Source: Marinifaba aquimaris (GTDB lineage Bacteria; Pseudomonadota; Gammaproteobacteria; Enterobacterales; Alteromonadaceae). Taken from it: a stretch of 64,000 bases of DNA. The notes beneath the pieces are model-generated. The model searched no databases. It was not told the origin of the DNA and saw only the letters and a list, made by a program, of their open reading frames with translations. Numbering within the stretch: position 1 is the first letter of the stretch; every line of letters begins with the position of its first letter. This document shows positions 56,434 through 64,000 of this stretch, piece by piece. The stretch covers positions 1-64,000 of the forward strand of contig NZ_JABULX010000020.1 in NCBI RefSeq assembly GCF_013328345.1. The letters are read 5' to 3'. The position numbers and the translations under genes are program-made.

Positions 56434-56877
56434 TCGTGTGTTCCTCTAGCCATTTTATTTTTTTAGTGCTTGTCCAAAATTGCTACAACGGGTTCATAGT
56501 TCAATTAAACAAAGTTGCTTTTAATTAACGGACCTCAACAGCAAGCAGTCGAAATTTAGACCTTTGTCAGGGTTAAAATCAACCATGTAAAAAAACGAAA
56601 CTACGTAATGAATGCGGGGTTTATCGCTCAAAAAAAAGTCTATGTAAACCAAATGTTACACACATAAAATAGATCGGATATTAATAAGATTTACCAATAA
56701 AAACAGTAATATAAATTTAATAAAATAGATTTATTACGATCATAAACAGTAGGTAAAAAACTAGGCCTAAGATGCTTTTTTTAAACTATGTTTCTTATGT
56801 TAATTTATTATTAACAATTGAAACAAGTTACTAAAAAGTCAACTGGTCAGATCTGTTATAGATTCAATAAGATCGTC
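56434..56877. other. Intergenic region upstream of the protease
   Basis: About 440 AT-rich bases. Must hold the protease promoter. I see no certain motif, RNA or gene. Confidence 0.4.
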
Positions 56878-57519
56878 TTATATCTGAATAAGCTCATGTC
56901 TGCGATAACGTTTCAATAAAATATTGACGCGTCGTACATATGCTTTAGTTTCTTTGTAAGGTGGAATACCATCATAACGGCTCACAGCTGTCGGCCCTGC
57001 ATTGTAAGCGGCAGTTGCAAGAGCCGTGTTATTATTAAACCTTTTCAATAACTTAGCTAAATAAGCAGTACCCGCATTAATGTTTTCTGCAACATGGTAT
57101 GGGTCATCAACGCCTAGAGAGTCTGCCGTTTTCGGCATAAGTTGCATTAGCCCAGCAGCACCTTTTTTAGACGTAGCCCCTGGCCTAAACGCAGATTCAG
57201 CATGGATGACCGCCCTGATAAGAGCAGGTTCTACTCTGTGAGTTCTGCTGGCTGATAAAATGTATTCGTTATATTTATCGGGAAAAAGTGGGATCTTGTA
57301 CCAGTTGATCTGAGATTCAGGGATGCAAGCATAACAATCAAAACGAAGCACAGTGTATTGACGGGCTTCTGGTGCTCGGTCGCTAAAAGACACGACACCG
57401 TTTTTTTCGGTAAATTGATAAACCTTATAATTGCTCGCATCACAATTTAAGGCTGGTAATAAAACCGTTAAGTAAATAGCCCTCAAAGCATAGCCAAGAC
57501 TATTCAATTTAACTTTCAT
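56878..57519 (-). CDS. Lytic transglycosylase (SLT/GH23 fold)
   Basis: 213 residues. Cleaves peptidoglycan glycan strands by an intramolecular reaction. An N-terminal hydrophobic signal (AIYLTVLLPALNCDA) is followed by a DUF4124-like start (YKVYQFTEKNGVVSFSDRAPE), then the SLT domain with catalytic Glu in HAESAFRPGATSKKGAAGLMQLMP and the AYNAGPTAVSRYDGIPPYKET segment. Complete. Divergent from DUF2878. Confidence 0.93.
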   Translation of the reverse strand: MKVKLNSLGYALRAIYLTVLLPALNCDASNYKVYQFTEKNGVVSFSDRAPEARQYTVLRFDCYACIPESQINWYKIPLFPDKYNEYILSASRTHRVEPALIRAVIHAESAFRPGATSKKGAAGLMQLMPKTADSLGVDDPYHVAENINAGTAYLAKLLKRFNNNTALATAAYNAGPTAVSRYDGIPPYKETKAYVRRVNILLKRYRRHELIQI

Positions 57520-57622
57520 ATCGAATACCTAACAAAACACACCTTATTTATCTTAATTGAGTTTCTGCGATTTTGTAATCTAAAGCGCCAAGCACAACGT
57601 AATAGTAATCAGTTGCAATAAA

Positions 57623-58198
57623 ATGATCTGCTATAAAATGCTCAAGCTAATATCCTTCTACAATAATCCCTGGTTCAACCTTCTATGGTTTAAAACCATA
57701 TGGTTCGCTGCGGTTGTCTTTCAAGATCAGATCACATCATTGCTATTCATTGTTTTTTTATTTCACTTCGCGCTTAGTATAAAAAAATTTACCGAGTTAA
57801 CTGTCATGCTCGCCATAGGATTAATTGGCTGTTTTGTTGATGGTTCGCTTATTGCGCTCGGTCTTTTACCTTTACCAGAACAAAGCTTAGGCTTTTTCTT
57901 TATCCCAAACTGGCTATTGTTTATTTGGCTAGCATTCGCAACTACATTGATCAGAGTATTAAAGCCATTAGATAACCACCTAAAAATAGCCGCTTTGCTA
58001 GGCGCCATTTTTGGACCTGTCAGTTATTCGATGGGTATCAACCTTTCCAATCCAGACTTAGCAAATACGAATATCCACTTTACCGTCTCACTTGCATTCA
58101 CTTGGGCTATTTTATTCCCGTTATTGTTGAGAGTGGGCAATTTGATCTATGGACACACTAAATACTACGATTTAAACAGCTTAAAACCACAGGACTAA
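57623..58198 (+). CDS. DUF2878 family membrane protein
   Basis: About 191 residues with six helices. Family features: NNPWFNLLWFKTIWFAAV and FGPVSYSMGINLSNPD. Function unknown; usually found next to chalcone-isomerase-like and DUF3833 genes, as here. ATG 57623 or 57638 may start. It lies 3 bp before the next gene. Confidence 0.9.
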   Translation: MICYKMLKLISFYNNPWFNLLWFKTIWFAAVVFQDQITSLLFIVFLFHFALSIKKFTELTVMLAIGLIGCFVDGSLIALGLLPLPEQSLGFFFIPNWLLFIWLAFATTLIRVLKPLDNHLKIAALLGAIFGPVSYSMGINLSNPDLANTNIHFTVSLAFTWAILFPLLLRVGNLIYGHTKYYDLNSLKPQD

Positions 58199-58201
58199 CC
58201 A

Positions 58202-58702
58202 ATGCGTAGATGCGCTTCGTTACTTATACTTTTATTCGCTACTCACACAACGGTATTAGCCAGTAGCCAAACTCAATTCAGATCAGTCGGACAAGCTGAG
58301 TTAAGCTTGATGTTTTGGTCTATTTATACTTCAGAACTATTTACCCACAATGGACAATACCAACGAGGACAAAGACCGCTTAAATTCACTATAAATTACA
58401 ACATTGATGTCAAAGCAGCAGACTTAATTGAAAAAACGCATGAAGAGTGGGACAAACAATCCCTCAAGCATCCAAATAAGGAACAATGGACATCATCACT
58501 TACCAACATTTGGCCCAACCTCAAAGAAGGCGATCAGCTTAGCTTGTTAATCACAGAAAACAACACGAGCATCTTTTACCTCAATAGCCAAGAAATAGGT
58601 CAAATTGAAGACCCAGATTTCGGCCAGTTTTTTATCGATATCTGGCTCTCAGAAAAAACCAGCCGTCCTGAACTCAGACGTTCGTTGATTGGTAAAAAAT
58701 AA
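58202..58702 (+). CDS. Chalcone isomerase-like periplasmic protein
   Basis: 166 residues. Signal peptide (LLILLFATHTTVLASS) and a chalcone-isomerase-like fold: FRSVGQAELSLMFWSIYTSELF, then KEGDQLSLLITEN and FGQFFIDIWLSEKTSRPELRRSLIG, as in the bacterial family. These are not flavonoid enzymes; a role in lipid or membrane stress is likely. Second of three genes. Confidence 0.88.
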   Translation: MRRCASLLILLFATHTTVLASSQTQFRSVGQAELSLMFWSIYTSELFTHNGQYQRGQRPLKFTINYNIDVKAADLIEKTHEEWDKQSLKHPNKEQWTSSLTNIWPNLKEGDQLSLLITENNTSIFYLNSQEIGQIEDPDFGQFFIDIWLSEKTSRPELRRSLIGKK

Positions 58703-58725
58703 CGCTCAATATTCAAGGATATAAT

Positions 58726-59325
58726 ATGAATAAAAGCCCTCTACTCTTTTTGCTACCTCTTATTGCAAGCTGTAGCAGTAGTATTAAAGACCACGAAATC
58801 GAACACCCTAAGTTTATATTAGAGCGTTACTTTGATGGGCAAATTATCGCTCATGGCATTGTGCAAGACTATTCAAATAAGCTCACTCGGCATTTTTGCG
58901 TTGAAATCAACGCAAGCTGGCAACAAAACGATGGCAATTTGATCGGCACCCTAGATGAAGAGTTCTACTTTAACGATGGCGAGCGCCAAAATCGTATTTG
59001 GACGATAGAAAAATTACCCGCAGGAGATCAATATCAATACAGGGGGTTGGCAAATGATGTCCCTGAATATGCGTATGGAAAAGTGCAAGGTAATGCCTTT
59101 CACTGGCAATACAACCTAACCATTCCAATCAAAGACGACTCGGGTCAGAGTGCTGATTATGAATTTGCCATTGATGACTGGTTGTATCAACTTAACAACG
59201 CTCATGTTTTTAATCGAACAAAACTCATTAAATTCGGTATGACATTAGGCGAGATCAGCATATTTTTTGATAAGGCAACACCTCATCAATCTTGTGAAAA
59301 ATCAACAACAAAAAAGGCGACTTAA
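58726..59325 (+). CDS. DUF3833 family lipoprotein
   Basis: 199 residues. Signal with lipobox IASC (Cys16), then the family domain: HPKFILERYFDGQIIAHGIVQDYSNKLTRHF and DEEFYFNDGERQNRIW. Function unknown. Third gene of the DUF2878-chalcone-DUF3833 unit. Its stop lies inside a hairpin (59314-59334). Confidence 0.9.
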   Translation: MNKSPLLFLLPLIASCSSSIKDHEIEHPKFILERYFDGQIIAHGIVQDYSNKLTRHFCVEINASWQQNDGNLIGTLDEEFYFNDGERQNRIWTIEKLPAGDQYQYRGLANDVPEYAYGKVQGNAFHWQYNLTIPIKDDSGQSADYEFAIDDWLYQLNNAHVFNRTKLIKFGMTLGEISIFFDKATPHQSCEKSTTKKAT

Positions 59326-59334
59326 TGTCGCCTT
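59314..59334 (-). terminator. Terminator overlapping a stop codon
   Basis: Eight-bp stem AAGGCGAC/GTCGCCTT, five-base loop. The minus-strand tail is T-rich, so it ends the gene at 59360-59770. It also contains the stop codon of the DUF3833 gene. Confidence 0.82.
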
Positions 59335-59359
59335 AGTACCATGTATATTAATATTTAAA

Positions 59360-59770
59360 TTAATCTAAACGCTTCCATACTTCTAATTCGACGCGTTTGC
59401 CGTCTCTGAAGCGCTCTTTAGTCCAAGTATCACCTTCAACTTTGTACTGAAATTTATAAACCCCACCATCTTCTAGTGGATAAGAGGCTTTTTCTGGTGT
59501 CTCAGTATAAATACCGTTTTTTGCAGTGTAAGAGCCTGCTCCTGCAGCCCAAAATGACGGTTTTTCACCCTGGTGGCTGACAGTGATAAAACTAAAGTTA
59601 CCATCAGAAAGCACCTTAGTTGCAGCTAATTTTTTCTTTTGATAGTTAGTAACCTGACCTTGGCCATCAATATATTCACCAGACATTAATGTCCAAGAAC
59701 CGGTTAAATCAGAGGCCACCACATTCATACTTAATAATGCACTTGATAAAAGCATTGCTGTTTTTTTCAT
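59360..59770 (-). CDS. Small secreted protein of unknown function
   Basis: 136 residues. Signal peptide (MLLSSALLSMNVVAS), then DLTGSWTLMSGEYIDGQGQVTNY and GAGSYTAKNGIYTETPE, a lipocalin-like beta pattern as in DUF4488-type proteins, ending KRVELEVWKRLD. I name no family firmly. Monocistronic, with own terminator. Confidence 0.75.
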   Translation of the reverse strand: MKKTAMLLSSALLSMNVVASDLTGSWTLMSGEYIDGQGQVTNYQKKKLAATKVLSDGNFSFITVSHQGEKPSFWAAGAGSYTAKNGIYTETPEKASYPLEDGGVYKFQYKVEGDTWTKERFRDGKRVELEVWKRLD

Positions 59771-59839
59771 TATTTTCCCTTTGTTTTATATAACAACTAC
59801 TTATACATCCAGACTAATCTAGCTAAGGCCGATATTCAA

Positions 59840-60541
59840 TCAAGAATTACAACGAACAAGAGCGGGCACTTCACTGTCAAGAGTATGAATAGCCATGATT
59901 GCGCCATTGGCATCGACAACGACACCAGCAAGTTGCCCTTGCTTAGCATTATTAATTAAACGCTCAAAATCACTTCGCTTGGTATAATCAATTTTCTCAA
60001 GTAATTGTGTCTTAGCGACCAGCTGACCTTGTTGGCAAAAATCGATATACCAACTCCCTTCTCTCTTGGCCAATAAAGCAAGATGCACTTGCGATTGATA
60101 GGTACTTGTATGGATATGCTTAGATGCAAAATATTCAAGCTGCTGCTTAAGGGCTCGATTAATTTCTAAGCTTGACTTTAAAGGTGCCTGTGGGGCTATT
60201 TCTCGCATCTTTTTAGCAACAGCAGACTCAATAATAGCTTGTTCAGATGACGATGCGTCACCTTGATTTATCTCGCTTTGATAAACCACAATAGCATTAG
60301 GTAATTGATGATTTTGAGGTAAAAACTGCCACGTTTGCCAACCAATAAATACGACAAATAGCAGACTCAGTAATGCAAAATCAGAGCGTCTTAAATAGGC
60401 TTTATTAACCTTTTTCTGCTTGTGGTAGGCATCCTTAGCTACAGAGATGATCTGTTGCTTATTACTATCAGGTAAACGCTGTTTTTGAGCCTCAAAGTGC
60501 TCAGTTAAAGCTTGCTCTAAATTGTCCTTACTCATTTTCAT
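59840..60541 (-). CDS. Putative anti-sigma factor (membrane)
   Basis: 233 residues; cytoplasmic basic N-terminus (about 1-50), one helix (FALLSLLFVVFIGWQTW, about 53-70) and a periplasmic domain. It overlaps the end of the ECF sigma gene by 14 bp. This layout is usual for anti-sigma factors, but no known anti-sigma motif is seen, so the name rests on context. It follows TonB-sigma in the same operon. Confidence 0.65.
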   Translation of the reverse strand: MKMSKDNLEQALTEHFEAQKQRLPDSNKQQIISVAKDAYHKQKKVNKAYLRRSDFALLSLLFVVFIGWQTWQFLPQNHQLPNAIVVYQSEINQGDASSSEQAIIESAVAKKMREIAPQAPLKSSLEINRALKQQLEYFASKHIHTSTYQSQVHLALLAKREGSWYIDFCQQGQLVAKTQLLEKIDYTKRSDFERLINNAKQGQLAGVVVDANGAIMAIHTLDSEVPALVRCNS

Positions 60542-61085
60542 TCACCCAACTCTCTTTCAATTGCGCTCTGGCATAACGCAATCGTGTTTTAATTGTTTCA
60601 CCGTTTGTTTGGCAAATTTCACTGATCTCACTAATGCTAAAACCTGCTTGCTGTAAGCACAGCGCTTCTTTTTGTAAAAAGGGTAACTGCGCAATAAACA
60701 GCCCTAGCTGTCTACTTTTTTCTTGCGGGCAATTTTTCTGAACAACTGAGTTTTTCGCATCATCAAACTCGATATGATCTTTTTGCTTTCTCAATTCGTC
60801 AATTAATAGGCACCGAGCCATCTTAAACAACCAGTATTTAAATTGCCCCTGTTGACGATATAGATGACGCTTTTCAATGACCTTTATCCAAGTTAATTGA
60901 CTCACATCAGCAGCCAGTTCTGCATCACACTGACACACTAAAAAGCGATACAAGGGATCGGAATACTGGCTAATGAGTACTTCAAGTAATTCCACTTTCG
61001 CGGTTTGGCTGTATTCAAGCATTATTTGCTCAGGCGTTTTATCTTCTGTAAACCAGCCTTTAAGTAAGGTCAAAATCATAGGCAT
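60528..61085 (-). CDS. ECF-type RNA polymerase sigma factor
   Basis: 185 residues. Region 2 (YRFLVCQCDAELAADVSQLTWIKVIEKRHLYRQQGQFKYWLFKMARCLLIDELRKQK) and region 4 (LPFLQKEALCLQQAGFSISEISEICQTNGETIKTRLRYARAQLKE) are complete. It directs RNA polymerase to a stress or envelope regulon. It lies 38 bp after TonB and overlaps the putative anti-sigma gene. Confidence 0.92.
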   Translation of the reverse strand: MPMILTLLKGWFTEDKTPEQIMLEYSQTAKVELLEVLISQYSDPLYRFLVCQCDAELAADVSQLTWIKVIEKRHLYRQQGQFKYWLFKMARCLLIDELRKQKDHIEFDDAKNSVVQKNCPQEKSRQLGLFIAQLPFLQKEALCLQQAGFSISEISEICQTNGETIKTRLRYARAQLKESWVNENE

Positions 61086-61123
61086 TCCTTATCTTAGGTT
61101 CAGCTAAATATTGGTTATTTGGG

Positions 61124-61789
61124 TTATTGCATGGTGAAGTCCAATCGAATACTTAGCCCTTGCTGAATAACAGCCTTACCATTTTCAATTTTTGCTTTGT
61201 ATTTCCAGCGTTTTAACGCTTTTTTAGCCGCATTGTCAAAAATTCGTTTGGGTTCAGCATTTTTAATTCGAACATCGCCAACGCGCCCATCAGCTAAAAT
61301 AGAAAAAGTTAACTCAACCCAGCCTTCTATACCTTTTCTTGCAGCATCCATTGGATATTGAGGTTCTATTCGAATGATCGGTTTCGCATCCCCCTCAGTC
61401 GGTATCCCTGTATTAATAGATGTCGTGCTATTTGGTAAATTGATATTAGGTACATCTACTGCAACGTTGACATCAATTGCCGTGTTTTCCAAAGGTTGGC
61501 TAACAGGCTTTTCAGGCGCTTTTACAGGTTTCGGAGGTTCAAGTTTAACCGGTTGCTTGATAATAGTGTGCTCTTTAGGCTCAATCATCACCACTTCTAT
61601 TGGTGGCACTTTGGGTGGTTCAACAATGACTTTATGTTGAGGAGCAATCAGCTTTTGCATTAATAAAAAAAGTAGTCCAGTAATCACTAAGCCAGCTATA
61701 CCTGCAACCCCGATACGCAAAATGTTGTTAAATGCATTTTGATTAGCCACTGATAAAACTAAATCTTGTTCGAATGTATTAATTGCCAT
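61124..61789 (-). CDS. TonB-family energy transducer
   Basis: 221 residues. One N-terminal helix (about 28-47), a Pro/Lys/Glu-rich spacer (KLEPPKPVKAPEKPVSQPLE), and the C-terminal TonB domain: IIRIEPQYPMDAARKGIEGWVELTFSILADGRVGDVRI. Transmits proton-motive force to outer-membrane receptors. No ExbB/ExbD gene is adjacent. First gene of the TonB-sigma-anti-sigma unit. Confidence 0.9.
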   Translation of the reverse strand: MAINTFEQDLVLSVANQNAFNNILRIGVAGIAGLVITGLLFLLMQKLIAPQHKVIVEPPKVPPIEVVMIEPKEHTIIKQPVKLEPPKPVKAPEKPVSQPLENTAIDVNVAVDVPNINLPNSTTSINTGIPTEGDAKPIIRIEPQYPMDAARKGIEGWVELTFSILADGRVGDVRIKNAEPKRIFDNAAKKALKRWKYKAKIENGKAVIQQGLSIRLDFTMQ

Positions 61790-61994
61790 AGCTATCCCCT
61801 TTTATTGTCTTTTCATTTAAAAAACGACGTAACATCAAAAAAGGGGTGAAAATAATTTTTATTAATTAAACAAGGCTATGTCATCTTGATTGGCGAACGC
61901 GATAAATAAAAAACGAGTAAGGCTAGAATGAAAGCACATCAGTGCTTTTTTATGGTACAAATAACAATCAGCAGGATAAAACAATAAAGGAAAT

Positions 61995-62939
61995 ATGATG
62001 GAATTTATTTTAAATTACTTATTCACTGTGCAATTTGCACTTTTTGCTATCGTTGTCATCACCCTCAAATCGGGTATTAAATTTGTACCACAAAATAGAG
62101 CCTGGATCATCGAACGCTTCGGTAAATACAACACTACACTTGAAGCAGGATTAAACTTCATTGTTCCTTTTATTGATCACGTCTCAGCAGACCGCTCATT
62201 AAAAGAACAAGCTGTTGATGTGCCAAGCCAAGCAGCCATTACTAAAGACAATATCTCACTCTCTGTTGATGGCGTTTTATACTTTCGTGTACTGGACCCA
62301 TACAAGGCAACCTATGGCGTAGATGATTATGTCTTTGCCGTAACGCAATTGGCTCAAACAACCATGCGCTCTGAACTGGGTAAATTGGAGCTGGATAAAA
62401 CATTTGAAGACCGAGATAGCTTAAACGCGAAAATTGTTGCTGCAATCAATGATGCAGCGGCGTCTTGGGGCGTTCAAGTTCTGCGTTACGAGATAAAAGA
62501 CATCACGCCTCCTAGCTCAGTGATGAACGCAATGGAATATCAAATGAAAGCTGAGCGTGAAAGACGCGCTAAAATTTTAGAGTCTGAAGGCGAGAAGCAG
62601 GCGCAAATCAATGTCGCTGAAGGTGAAAAACAAGCCCGAGTACTTGCCGCGGAAGCAGAAAAACAAGAGCAAGTATTAAGAGCTCAAGGTGAAGCAGAAG
62701 CCATTAAAGCGGTTGCCGATGCACAAGCTCAAGCATTACAAGTGGTTGGTGAAAAGGCTGCGACCTCTGAGGGTCAAAAAGCCGTAGAACTAGACCTTGC
62801 TACTAAAGCTATTGCGGCAAAACAAGCCATTGCTAAAGAATCATCAGTTGTTTTACTACCCGACTCTGGAACAGAGGCTGGCTCATTAGTGGCCCAAGCG
62901 ACAACTATTTTAGAAACTTTGAAAAATAAGCCTAATTAA
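61995..62939 (+). CDS. qmcA: SPFH/stomatin-like membrane protease regulator (QmcA)
   Basis: 314 residues. One N-terminal helix, then the SPFH domain (KFVPQNRAWIIERFGKYNTTLEAGLNFIVPFID, DPYKATYGVDDYVFAVTQLAQTTMRSELGKLELD), followed by a long coiled coil rich in Ala, Glu and Gln (about 190-270). QmcA works with NfeD proteins in membrane microdomains and with FtsH. It lies 11 bp before the nfeD gene. Ribosome site AAAGGAAAT. Confidence 0.93.
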   Translation: MMEFILNYLFTVQFALFAIVVITLKSGIKFVPQNRAWIIERFGKYNTTLEAGLNFIVPFIDHVSADRSLKEQAVDVPSQAAITKDNISLSVDGVLYFRVLDPYKATYGVDDYVFAVTQLAQTTMRSELGKLELDKTFEDRDSLNAKIVAAINDAAASWGVQVLRYEIKDITPPSSVMNAMEYQMKAERERRAKILESEGEKQAQINVAEGEKQARVLAAEAEKQEQVLRAQGEAEAIKAVADAQAQALQVVGEKAATSEGQKAVELDLATKAIAAKQAIAKESSVVLLPDSGTEAGSLVAQATTILETLKNKPN

Positions 62940-62950
62940 AAGAGGTAAAA

Positions 62951-63412
62951 ATGGATTGGTTTAATGAAAATATGACAGAAACCTTATTTATATTAGGTTT
63001 AGTACTGCTATGTATTGAAATTTTGGTGCTGGGTTTTTCAACATTCATTTTATTTTTTATTGGCTTAGCGCTTTTACTCATAGGGGGCTTATTAGCAATC
63101 GGGGTAATTGAAAACAGCTTAATTCAGGTTGTACTAAGCACAGCTGTTTTAACCGCTATTTTAGCGGCTGTGCTGTGGCAACCACTAAAACGCATGCAAG
63201 AAAAAACAGATGATAGGAAAGTAACCAGTGACTTTGATGGTATGACTTTTATTTTAGGGGATGACATTGATGAATCTGGTGGTTTTACTTATGCCTACTC
63301 AGGTATTAACTGGCAAGTTAAAAGCGCACAAAAACTGAGCCAAGGTACGAAAGTGGTGGTTGAACGGGCAGAAGTTGGCGTATTTTGGGTTACCGCCTAT
63401 CAGGATAAATAA
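62951..63412 (+). CDS. NfeD family membrane protein (YbbK partner)
   Basis: 153 residues. Three hydrophobic segments at the N-terminus, then a short OB-fold end (MTFILGDDIDESGGFTYAYSGINWQVKSA). The family partners with SPFH proteins, and here it follows qmcA by 11 bp. Confidence 0.93.
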   Translation: MDWFNENMTETLFILGLVLLCIEILVLGFSTFILFFIGLALLLIGGLLAIGVIENSLIQVVLSTAVLTAILAAVLWQPLKRMQEKTDDRKVTSDFDGMTFILGDDIDESGGFTYAYSGINWQVKSAQKLSQGTKVVVERAEVGVFWVTAYQDK

Positions 63413-63435
63413 ACACCGAGTTGCGAATAAAAAAC

Positions 63436-63456
63436 AAGGCGCTAAATGAGCGCCTT
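63436..63456 (-). terminator. Terminator between convergent genes
   Basis: Eight-bp stem AAGGCGCT/AGCGCCTT, five-base loop. Minus-strand tail GTTTTTT. It ends the small membrane protein gene. Confidence 0.85.
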
Positions 63457-63484
63457 ATTGGGATGGATAAATGAGTTACTGCAT

Positions 63485-63691
63485 TTATGGTCGAGCGGAA
63501 TAATTCATATTGCCAATTTCAGTTTCAACATCATCGCTAATATCACGTAATACATTCACTGATAAAACCAATATACCGAATAATGCCAAACCAACCCATT
63601 TCATTGAAACAAATAAAACAAGGGCTGATAATAACCAGAAAACACTCATAAAAGCTTTAGTATTTAACATCTTGTATAAACACCTTTTCAT
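63485..63691 (-). CDS. Small membrane protein of unknown function
   Basis: 68 residues with two helices (FMSVFWLLSALVLFVSMKWVGLALFGILVLSVNVL). AAGGGG five bases before ATG 63691 supports it. A terminator follows. No family recognised. Confidence 0.65.
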   Translation of the reverse strand: MKRCLYKMLNTKAFMSVFWLLSALVLFVSMKWVGLALFGILVLSVNVLRDISDDVETEIGNMNYSARP

Positions 63692-63704
63692 AACGACCCC
63701 TTAA

Positions 63705-64000
63705 TCGAAGCACAAATAATCTGAAATGTGAAATTGATCACAAATTTAAAGATATGTCTTACAAGCTTTGTGTTTATTTCTTCAATTTATCCATTTTTGA
63801 ACTAAGGGATAAAGCGTTTGACAAAAAACAGGCAAATCTCGAAGACACATAAAGAAAATGAAAGGCGCGTCAAAAGGCTATGAAACAAGCAGCTGAAATG
63901 ATTAAGTTTTTTACTTACCTCAGCTTTGCTTCTGGTTGTTTTCGTCCCATTCATTCAATGGCAATAAGTATAAATGAACATAAAACGAGCTGCAGTTAAG
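63705..64000. other. Right-end intergenic region
   Basis: About 295 bp. Holds only a 39-codon ATG frame (63880-63999) without a good ribosome site. No RNA or terminator clear. Confidence 0.4.

Noticed and set aside
63880-63999. 39-codon frame at the right edge
   Set aside because: No ribosome site, family or signal.

Overview
The window looks like the chromosome of a low-GC marine gammaproteobacterium of the Alteromonadales type (Colwelliaceae/Alteromonadaceae-like). The evidence is the gene order comEC-msbA-lpxK-Trm112-kdsB, the yqcC-truC-yqcA cluster next to DUF3549/DUF3301 genes, a FimV polarity protein, a PEP-CTERM surface-protein system and secreted chitin-active enzymes. The genus is inferred from gene content only. 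There is no rRNA, CRISPR array, prophage or intact insertion sequence.

Layout. 1-4080 (minus) is the N-terminal 1,360 codons of a very long FimV, with a 60-bp/20-residue repeat array and a Pro-Glu hexanucleotide tract at the window edge. 4338-8224 holds outer-membrane and periplasmic genes: a porin-like protein and a small PstS-like protein on the plus strand, facing a broken beta-barrel gene and an OprB-type porin on the minus strand. 8392-14638 is the lipid A/Kdo and DNA-uptake block. 14657-22130 has DUF2062, a large unknown membrane protein, RadD, an unknown protein, an M48 peptidase gene split by a stop codon, and LemA. 22193-27691 is an RND efflux pair and an AI-2E-family permease. 27958-29571 is a chitin-type LPMO with a structured leader. 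29695-36138 carries a TRIC channel, a GGDEF-EAL protein, DUF1244, a solute-binding-like protein, two related small secreted proteins and a NaChBac-type sodium channel. 36328-37726 is a duplicated-domain lipoprotein with a +1 frameshift in a run of five C.

37787-38153 (minus) is an array of four identical tRNA-Asp genes with a recognisable promoter. 38581-48775 is the PEP-CTERM region: a compact four-gene operon (patatin-like lipase, exosortase-associated acyltransferase, YdcF/ElyC-like protein, ThiF/E1-like adenylyltransferase), then three tandem PEP-CTERM protein genes, then a 912-residue PrsT-like TPR lipoprotein. Copies 1 and 2 have sigma-54 -24/-12 promoters; in copy 3 both key dinucleotides are altered. 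No exosortase lies in the window.

48852-51877 is yqcA-truC-yqcC diverging from DUF3549-DUF3301. 51896-54223 encodes a methyl-accepting signalling domain fused to a C-terminal ABC-type sugar-binding domain with no signal peptide and predicted cytoplasmic. 54349-56433 is a subtilisin with PKD and chitin-binding modules resembling those of the LPMO. The rest holds a lytic transglycosylase, a DUF2878/chalcone-isomerase-like/DUF3833 cluster, a TonB-sigma-putative anti-sigma operon and a QmcA-NfeD pair.

The best candidates for undescribed biology are the receptor/solute-binding fusion at 51896-54223 and the patatin-acyltransferase-YdcF-ThiF operon at 38581-42065 next to the PEP-CTERM genes.
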